A DNA stretch of 13,733 nt, taken from Gaiellasilicea sp031371615 (GTDB taxonomy: Bacteria; Actinomycetota; Thermoleophilia; Gaiellales; Gaiellaceae). The notes beneath the pieces are model-generated. The model worked only from the letters and a program-made list of their open reading frames with translations, searched no databases and had not been told where the DNA came from. The position numbers were made by a program, and so were the translations under genes. Within the stretch, counting starts at the first letter, position 1. Each line of letters opens with the position of its first letter. The stretch spans positions 1-13,733 of the forward strand of contig JANMJY010000011.1 of NCBI GenBank assembly GCA_031371615.1, written 5' to 3'. Shown here piece by piece: positions 6,564 through 13,733 of this stretch.

Positions 6564-7601
6564 ATGGCCGAGCGCGTCCTCACGCTGCGGGAGCTGAACC
6601 GGTCGACGCTCGCGCGTCAGCTCCTCCTCGAGCGGAAGCGGCTCTCGGCTACGGCCGTGATCGAGCGGTTAGTCGGAATGCAGGCGCAGTGGCCCTCGGC
6701 ACCGTACGTCGGGATCTGGAGCCGCGCGACCGGTTTCCGGCGCGAGGTTCTCGAGCGCGAGCTCGCAGGCGCGGCCGTCGTCAAGGCGACGGTGATGCGG
6801 CAGACGCTCCATCTCGTGACGCGGCGCGATTACGCGCTTCTTCGCGCTGCGCTGAGCGAGACCAACTTCCCCTGGCAGTCGGCGACCGCGACGCGCCTCG
6901 CACCGTCGGTGCGGGCGTTCGCCGCAGCTGGTCCGGTGACCACAGCGGAAGCGCTCGCTCATCTCGAGCAGGAGCACGGGCTCACCGGGCTCGATGCGCA
7001 TCGAGCCTGGCGCGCCGCACGGGTTCGTGCGCACGTGCTGCACCACCACGAAACGGCTCTCTGGCGCGCGCGTCCCGAGGGCCGCTTCGTCGCGATTGAG
7101 GAGCCCGAGCCGCACGATCCGCTCCAGGCGCGCGCCGAGATCCTCCGCCGCTACCTCGCGGCGTTCGGCCCCGCGTCGCGCCGGGACATCGTCGCCTGGA
7201 CGATGATGCACGTGCCCGAGATCCAGCGCGCGCTCGATTCGCTCGAGCCGCTCCGCCGCTTTCGCGACGAGCAGGGCCGCGAGCTCCTCGACGTCCAGGG
7301 CGCACCGCTGCCGGACGCGGCGACTCCCGCGCCGATCCGCTTCCTGCCGAAGTGGGACAACCTGCTGCTCGCATTCGCGGACCGGACGCGCGTGCTACCG
7401 GAGCAGTACCGGAAGACGGTCATCCGCATGAACGGCGACGTCGCACAGACGGTCCTCGTCGACGGGTTCGTCGCAGGCAGGTGGCGCGTCGAGCAAGGCC
7501 ACGTCGCGATCGAGCCGTTCGCGGCACTGTCGCGCTCGGTGCAACGCGAGCTCGAGGCGGAGGCCGGACGTCTGGAGGCGTTCCTGGGTGAATCGATCTA
7601 G
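6564..7601 (+). CDS. Winged-helix protein of the AlkZ/YcaQ (HTH_42) family
   Basis: The 345 residues match the architecture of the winged-helix family that includes the DNA glycosylases AlkZ and YcaQ. The N-terminal region has LTLRELNRSTLARQLLL, then VIERLVGMQAQWPSAPYVGIWSR; the Gln40-Ala-Gln42 triplet is in the place of the QxQ/QxD catalytic motif of these glycosylases. Next come VVKATVMRQTLHLVTRRDY (about 73-92), AFGPASRRDIVAWTMM (about 195-211), and a C-terminal block with FLPKWDNLLLAFADRTRVLPEQYR and VLVDGFVAGRWRVE. AlkZ-type enzymes remove alkylated bases, including crosslinks, from DNA. Many actinobacterial relatives have no tested activity, so repair is a reasonable inference only. There is no signal peptide. 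The ATG at 6564 has a -10-like hexamer 6 bases upstream. The gene stands alone and ends 43 bases before arsR. Confidence 0.82.
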   Translation: MAERVLTLRELNRSTLARQLLLERKRLSATAVIERLVGMQAQWPSAPYVGIWSRATGFRREVLERELAGAAVVKATVMRQTLHLVTRRDYALLRAALSETNFPWQSATATRLAPSVRAFAAAGPVTTAEALAHLEQEHGLTGLDAHRAWRAARVRAHVLHHHETALWRARPEGRFVAIEEPEPHDPLQARAEILRRYLAAFGPASRRDIVAWTMMHVPEIQRALDSLEPLRRFRDEQGRELLDVQGAPLPDAATPAPIRFLPKWDNLLLAFADRTRVLPEQYRKTVIRMNGDVAQTVLVDGFVAGRWRVEQGHVAIEPFAALSRSVQRELEAEAGRLEAFLGESI

Positions 7602-7644
7602 ATAAGTATTTGCTTATATAAGTAAAGCATGATACGTTGGGGGC
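7602..7644 (+). promoter_or_regulatory. AT-rich promoter/operator of the ArsR-SRPBCC operon
   Basis: This short AT-rich island stands out in a GC-rich background. It holds the imperfect 18-bp palindrome TTTGCTTATATAAGTAAA (7609-7626, perfect core CTTATATAAG at 7613-7622) and a direct repeat ATAAGTA at 7602-7608 and 7618-7624, 16 bases apart. TTGCTT (7610-7615) and TACGTT (7633-7638) could be -35 and -10 boxes with a 17-base spacer. TACGTT ends 6 bases before the ATG at 7645, implying a leaderless transcript. The palindrome overlaps the putative -35, as expected for an ArsR-type autorepressor site. Confidence 0.55.
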
Positions 7645-8010
7645 ATGCACGCGTTCGACATCCTCGGTGATCCGGTGCGGCGTCGCGTCCTCGAGCTACT
7701 CGCAGACGGCGAGCAAGCCGCGGGGGAGATCGGCGCCGTGATCCAGCACGAGTTCGGCATCTCGCAGCCGGCTGTCTCGCAGCATCTGCGCGTGTTGCGA
7801 GAGCAGGGCTTTGCGACGGCGCGAGCCGCCGGCGCGCGGCGGCTGTATGCGGTCGATGCCTCGAAGCTGCAGCAGGTCGACCAGTGGCTGCAGCCGTATC
7901 GACGCTTCTGGAACCAGCGGCTCGACGCCCTTGGCGTCGAAGTCACCCGCGGCAAGCGATCCCGACGAACAGCCTCACCCAACCCAGACGAGAAAGGCGA
8001 CGAGAGATGA
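7645..8010 (+). CDS. ArsR-family winged-helix transcriptional regulator
   Basis: A 121-residue DNA-binding regulator. MHAFDILGDPVRRRVLELLADGEQAAGEI is the typical first half of the ArsR helix-turn-helix domain. GISQPAVSQHLRVLREQGFATAR (about 38-60) contains the recognition helix, and RRLYAVD is the wing. There are no cysteines, so the metal-sensing sites of ArsR/SmtB are absent. Proteins of this kind commonly sit next to an AHSA1/SRPBCC gene and repress their own operon. The end overlaps the next gene by four bases (ATGA), indicating translational coupling. The C-terminal 20 residues are charged and probably disordered. Autoregulation through the palindrome just upstream is inferred from position; the inducing signal is unknown. 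Confidence 0.9.
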   Translation: MHAFDILGDPVRRRVLELLADGEQAAGEIGAVIQHEFGISQPAVSQHLRVLREQGFATARAAGARRLYAVDASKLQQVDQWLQPYRRFWNQRLDALGVEVTRGKRSRRTASPNPDEKGDER

Positions 8011-8582
8011 CGACCGAGACGGCGACCTACCACGAGCCCCAGCCCGAATTGCGGCACCGGACGATTCCGGCCGGCGAAGCGCGGGTAGCGGTGTTCACCC
8101 GCAGCTACGAGACGACGATCGAGGATCTCTGGGACGCCTGCACCAATCCGGAGCGGCTGCAGCGCTGGTACGTGCCCGTCACGGGTGACTTTCGTGTCGG
8201 CGGCAGCTTCGCGCAGGTGAACATGGGCTCCGGCACGATCCTCGCCTGCGACGCGCCGCACCTGCTCAAGCTCTCGCTCGGCGGCGGTGTGGACGAGATC
8301 GAGCTGCGCCTCTCGCCGGGAGCCGAGGACGGCACGACGACGCTGGAGCTCCAGCACGCGACGACACTCGACTCGCACGACATCGGTGGGCGGACGTTCG
8401 ACGCGGTCTTCTGCATGGGCGGCGGCTACTACCCTCGCCTGCTGGCCCTCGACCTGCACCTGCGCGGCACGCTTCCCGACGACTACGACAGCGCCGCCTT
8501 CCACCTCAATCCCGAGATGCGGCCCGTGATCGCGCGCGGCAGTGCTGCGATGGCCGCGCTGCTCGAGGCGGAGGCGGAGTAG
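8007..8582 (+). CDS. SRPBCC (AHSA1-type) domain protein
   Basis: The ATG at 8007 overlaps the arsR stop, with AGAAAGG at 7991-7997 as a plausible ribosome binding site; a longer frame from 7884 overlaps arsR coding sequence and was not used. The 191-residue product has the START-like fold pattern of the AHSA1/SRPBCC family. After an N-terminal lead of about 25 residues comes AVFTRSYETTIEDLWDACTNPERLQRWYVPVTGDFRVGGSF, then LACDAPHLLKLSL, IELRLSP and TTLELQH, ending in a long C-terminal helix that packs over a hydrophobic cavity. Such domains bind small hydrophobic ligands. In ArsR pairs the ligand and role are usually unknown. The stop lies 9 bases from the stop of the convergent minus-strand gene, with no visible terminator between them. 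Confidence 0.88.
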   Translation: MTTETATYHEPQPELRHRTIPAGEARVAVFTRSYETTIEDLWDACTNPERLQRWYVPVTGDFRVGGSFAQVNMGSGTILACDAPHLLKLSLGGGVDEIELRLSPGAEDGTTTLELQHATTLDSHDIGGRTFDAVFCMGGGYYPRLLALDLHLRGTLPDDYDSAAFHLNPEMRPVIARGSAAMAALLEAEAE

Positions 8583-8591
8583 GCCGGACGC

Positions 8592-9554
8592 TCACGAGAC
8601 GGCGTGCAGCGTGAAGTTGCCGATGAGGTTGTAGACCGTCTCCTCTCCGGTGTCGCGCGCGCGATGGAGTGCGGAGATCGCGAGCTCGAAGGCACGCTTG
8701 CGCGTCGGCGCGGAGACGCGGAAGCTGACGTCGACCCAGCCTCGGATCGGCGGTGAATCCATGCTGGTGCCACCGGCTGCCTCGGCGGTGACGATCATGG
8801 GCCGCGACCAGAAGCCGGGTTGCTCGTCGAGCACCCGGCAGACCGCGTCGTGCACCATGCCGTCTCTGTGCAACGCGTCCTCGAGGTCGCGGCTGAACGC
8901 GTTCGGCTCTGTCTCGCTCACGGCCTCCTGGGTCGCGAACGCCCACTCCATGGTCTCGTTTCCCGGCCTCGGCCGCAGGCGCTCGAGGGGATCGCCCGGC
9001 GGATCTTCGTCCCCCGCCGAGCGGATCTCGTAGATCGGAACGTTGCTCCACGTCAACGGCAGCTCGGCGACCAGCACGACGGGCGCTCGCTCGCGACCCC
9101 AGTCCACGGCCGCCTCGATGTCGACGAAGAGGGTGTCGGCTTCCTCCAGCAGTTCGCCTGACTCCGACCCCCAGACGGCGGTGAAGCGACCAGTCGGGAC
9201 GAACACCGGGTGCTCCTCGTCGACGTACGCGATGCCTCCGTAGTCGAGGTGAACGACCTCGGCCGCGCCCGCTTCCGTTCCCGGCCAGCGGTCCGTCGGT
9301 CGCCGGGGGTCGCCGTCTCGGTCGCCGGCGTCGTAGATCTCGCTCAGGCCTTGGCCGAGGCGGACACAGACGATCGGCGCACGGTGACGCGCCCACGTGA
9401 TCGCCTCCTCGATGTCGTTCCAGCCGGGGCCGTCCTCGAAGGAGAACGTCCGCGCCGGCCCGTCGGTGCTCGGCTGCCAGCTCGCCCTGTACCGATGCCA
9501 CGGAAGCTCGACCTGCAGCTCCTCCCGTACTCGGACGACGCCCTGCCGCTCCAT
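8592..9554 (-). CDS. Hypothetical protein with an internal duplication, 320 aa
   Basis: Not recognised as a named family. The ATG at 9554 lies 9 bases after the carB stop, on the same strand. Two similar segments can be seen. Residues about 21-92 contain DIEEAITWARHRAPIVCVRL, SEIYDAGDRDGDP and DRWPG. Residues about 123-198 contain DIEAAVDWGRERAPVVLVAEL, PIYEIRSAGDEDPPGDP and RPRPG. The C-terminal third (about 270-320) has VDVSFRVSAPTRKRAFELAISALHRA, a probable alpha/beta unit. There is no signal peptide, membrane segment or known catalytic motif; the protein is acidic and probably soluble and cytoplasmic. GATAAT (9568-9563) overlaps the carB stop codon and lies 8 bases before the ATG, so it may have its own promoter besides read-through from carAB. 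Any link to carbamoyl phosphate synthesis is guesswork. Confidence 0.78.
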   Translation of the reverse strand: MERQGVVRVREELQVELPWHRYRASWQPSTDGPARTFSFEDGPGWNDIEEAITWARHRAPIVCVRLGQGLSEIYDAGDRDGDPRRPTDRWPGTEAGAAEVVHLDYGGIAYVDEEHPVFVPTGRFTAVWGSESGELLEEADTLFVDIEAAVDWGRERAPVVLVAELPLTWSNVPIYEIRSAGDEDPPGDPLERLRPRPGNETMEWAFATQEAVSETEPNAFSRDLEDALHRDGMVHDAVCRVLDEQPGFWSRPMIVTAEAAGGTSMDSPPIRGWVDVSFRVSAPTRKRAFELAISALHRARDTGEETVYNLIGNFTLHAVS

Positions 9555-9563
9555 CGACGTCGA

Positions 9564-12197
<2,634 letters not shown>

Positions 12198-13243
12198 GCC
12201 GTGGCGATCCGGTCGAAGAAGGGAATGGCGTCGTGCGGTCCCGGCGCCGCCTCGGGATGGAACTGCAGCGTCGCGAAGCCGTTGCCCGCGAGTCCCTCGA
12301 CGGTGCCGTCGTTGAGGGAGACGTGGCTCACCTCGGCGGCGTCGCCGGGCTCGACCGCGAAGCCGTGGTTCTGGGCGGTCACGAGCACTCGGCTCGAGCC
12401 GGTCACGCGCACGGGGTGATTGGCGCCGCGATGGCCGAACGGAAGCTTGAACGTCGTGAGGCCGAGGGCGAGCCCGACGAGCTGGTGGCCGAGGCAGATG
12501 CCGAAGAGGGGAACCTGACCGAGGAGTGCGCGCACCGTCTCGACGGGGCCGTCGAGCTGCGCGGGGTCGCCCGGCCCGTTGCCGACCAGGACAGCCGCCG
12601 GGTCGAGCTCGAGCACGGCGTCGGCGTCCCAGTCGCCGGGAACGACGACCGTCTCGAGGCCCGACTCCACGAGCCGGCTGACGATCGAGCGCTTGCAGCC
12701 CAGATCGAGCACGACGACGCGCGGGCCGGCTCCGACTGTGAACGGCTCGCTCACGCACGCCTCGAGCGCGGGCGGCGGCGAGGCCAGCTCGGGCTCGGCG
12801 AGCATCCGCGGCCAGTCGAGGTGTGGCTCTGCGAGCGCACGCGCGTGCAGCGCTTCGGCCGAAGCCGTGCCGAGGGCGCAGCGCATGGCGCCGTTCGAGC
12901 GCAGCCGCCGCACGAGCGAGCGCGTGTCCACCTCCTCGAGGGCCACGATCCCCCGCTGAGCGAGCCACTGCGACCACTCCGGCCGGGCCCGCCGCATGAC
13001 GACGCCCTCGGTCCAGACCCGGCTCGACTCCAGCAGGCGCTCGTCGACGCCGTAGTTGCCGACGAGCGGCGTCGCGAACGCGAGCACCTGGCGCGCGTAG
13101 CTCGGGTCGGTGACCGCCTGCTCGTAGCCCGCGGGGGCGGTGGTGAAGCACGCCTCCCCGGCGGCGACGCCGGGTGCGCCGACGGAGCGGCCTGTGAAGA
13201 CGGTTCCGTCCTCGAGCACGAGGTGAGCGTTCCTTGCCTGCAT

Positions 13244-13272
13244 ACTAATCACTCTATATGCATAATACGCAT
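13244..13272. promoter_or_regulatory. Divergent carA/argC control region with ARG-box-like repeats
   Basis: A 29-base AT-rich spacer separates the two start codons. It contains TATGCATA (13257-13264, itself a palindrome) and, one base later, TACGCATA (13266-13273). The two also form an inverted repeat ATATGC/GCATAT at 13256-13261/13269-13274. The size and spacing resemble an ArgR/AhrC operator. A -10-like CATAAT (13261-13266) ends 6 bases before the argC ATG, and TAGAGT (13256-13251, minus) ends 7 bases before the carA ATG, so a bound repressor would cover both promoters. The promoters are sequence matches; ArgR control is an inference from the repeats and the pathway. Confidence 0.5.
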
Positions 13273-13733
13273 ATGGCCATCACGACCACGATCCTCGGCG
13301 CGTCCGGGTACTCCGGCCAGGAGACACTCGACCGCGTGCTCGCGCACCCCGGGCTCGAGCTGGTGGCGCTCGGCTCGGACTCCCTCGCCGGGCAGGGGGC
13401 GAGCGTGCTCGACCCGCGGCTGAACGGCAGCGTCCCGCCCTTCGTCTCGAACGATGCCGCCCTCGCGGCAGGCGCGGAGCTCGTCTTCTGCTGCTTGGAT
13501 CACGAGCGAGCGGCACTGCTCGATGCGGCCGCGGACGTGGTCGTCGTCGATCTCTCCGGCGCGCACCGGCTCAACGAGCCGTCGCTGTACGACCAGTGGT
13601 ACGGCTTCGAGCATCCGCGGCCCTCGACGCTCTCGGAGTGGAGCTACGCGATTCCCGAGCTCTTCCCGCCGACCGGGCCGTTGATCGCGAACCCCGGCTG
13701 CTATGCGACCGCGGTGCTGCTCGCGCTCGCGCC
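13273..13733 (+). CDS. argC: N-acetyl-gamma-glutamyl-phosphate reductase ArgC, N-terminal part (3' end outside window)
   Basis: ArgC reduces N-acetyl-glutamyl phosphate to the semialdehyde with NADPH, the third step of ornithine and arginine synthesis. The 153 visible residues start MAITTTILGASGYSG, the glycine-rich NADP-binding loop. They continue with VFCCLDHERA and VVVDLSGAHRLNEPSLYDQWYGFEHP, and reach SYAIPELFP and LIANPGCYATAVLLAL, where Cys143 is the catalytic thiol. The gene runs off the right edge about half way through, since family members have about 340 residues. The ATG at 13273 fits the family start and has a -10-like hexamer 6 bases upstream. The rest of an arg cluster probably lies to the right. 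Confidence 0.96.
   Translation, partial: MAITTTILGASGYSGQETLDRVLAHPGLELVALGSDSLAGQGASVLDPRLNGSVPPFVSNDAALAAGAELVFCCLDHERAALLDAAADVVVVDLSGAHRLNEPSLYDQWYGFEHPRPSTLSEWSYAIPELFPPTGPLIANPGCYATAVLLALA

Noticed and set aside
8583..8591. Terminator between the SRPBCC gene and the convergent 320-residue gene
   Set aside because: The gap is only 9 bases and no hairpin with a T-tract was found.
12198..13151. N-terminal extension of carB to an upstream ATG at 13151
   Set aside because: It runs through carA in another frame with Arg-rich sequence; the family start PKRTD fits the GTG at 12197.
13244..13252. GTG at 13252 as the carA start
   Set aside because: It adds only three residues and would lie within the -10-like hexamer; the ATG at 13243 fits the spacing seen at other genes. 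The difference is small and not settled.

Overview
This window looks like chromosome from a high-GC bacterium, most likely an actinobacterium of the Thermoleophilia/Rubrobacteria kind. The lineage is an inference from three traits: strong G/C preference at third codon positions, a queA-tgt-yajC-sec cluster with SecD and SecF fused in one chain, and many starts that carry a -10-like hexamer just upstream instead of a clear Shine-Dalgarno sequence. No mobile element, CRISPR array, rRNA or tRNA gene was seen.

Layout. (1) Bases 1-457 are the 3' end of a sensor histidine kinase gene. (2) Bases 458-617 are a convergent gap holding a perfect GNRA-capped hairpin and a set of competing inverted repeats. 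(3) Bases 618-1049 (minus) encode an unrecognised coiled-coil protein, divergent from queA across a 26-base spacer that contains a 16-bp perfect palindrome. (4) Bases 1076-6447 form a tightly packed plus-strand operon, queA-tgt-yajC-secDF-small coiled-coil protein. Three of its four junctions overlap. It joins tRNA queuosine modification to the accessory machinery of the Sec translocon. (5) Bases 6453-6524 (minus) may be a previously unannotated 23-residue micro-gene for a cationic amphipathic peptide. (6) Bases 6564-7601 encode an AlkZ/YcaQ-like winged-helix protein. (7) Bases 7645-8582 hold a two-gene ArsR regulator plus SRPBCC (AHSA1-type) unit behind an AT-rich operator-like island. (8) Bases 8592-13243 (minus) are carA-carB (carbamoyl phosphate synthase) followed by an unrecognised 320-residue protein with an internal duplication. 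(9) Bases 13273-13733 are the 5' part of argC, divergent from carA across a 29-base AT-rich region with ARG-box-like repeats.

How the genes fit together. QueA and Tgt act at the wobble base of GUN-anticodon tRNAs. YajC and SecDF support protein export. CarA/CarB supply carbamoyl phosphate for arginine and pyrimidine synthesis, and ArgC acts in the ornithine branch, so the shared carA/argC control region makes metabolic sense. CarB is unusual: it is 877 residues long, lacks the whole C-terminal allosteric (MGS-like) domain and has a shortened oligomerisation domain.

The observations most worth following up are the 23-residue micro-gene at 6453-6524, the minimal CarB, the -10 hexamers at near-constant distance from start codons (suggesting leaderless transcription), and the palindromic -10 shared by divergent genes at 1054-1069.
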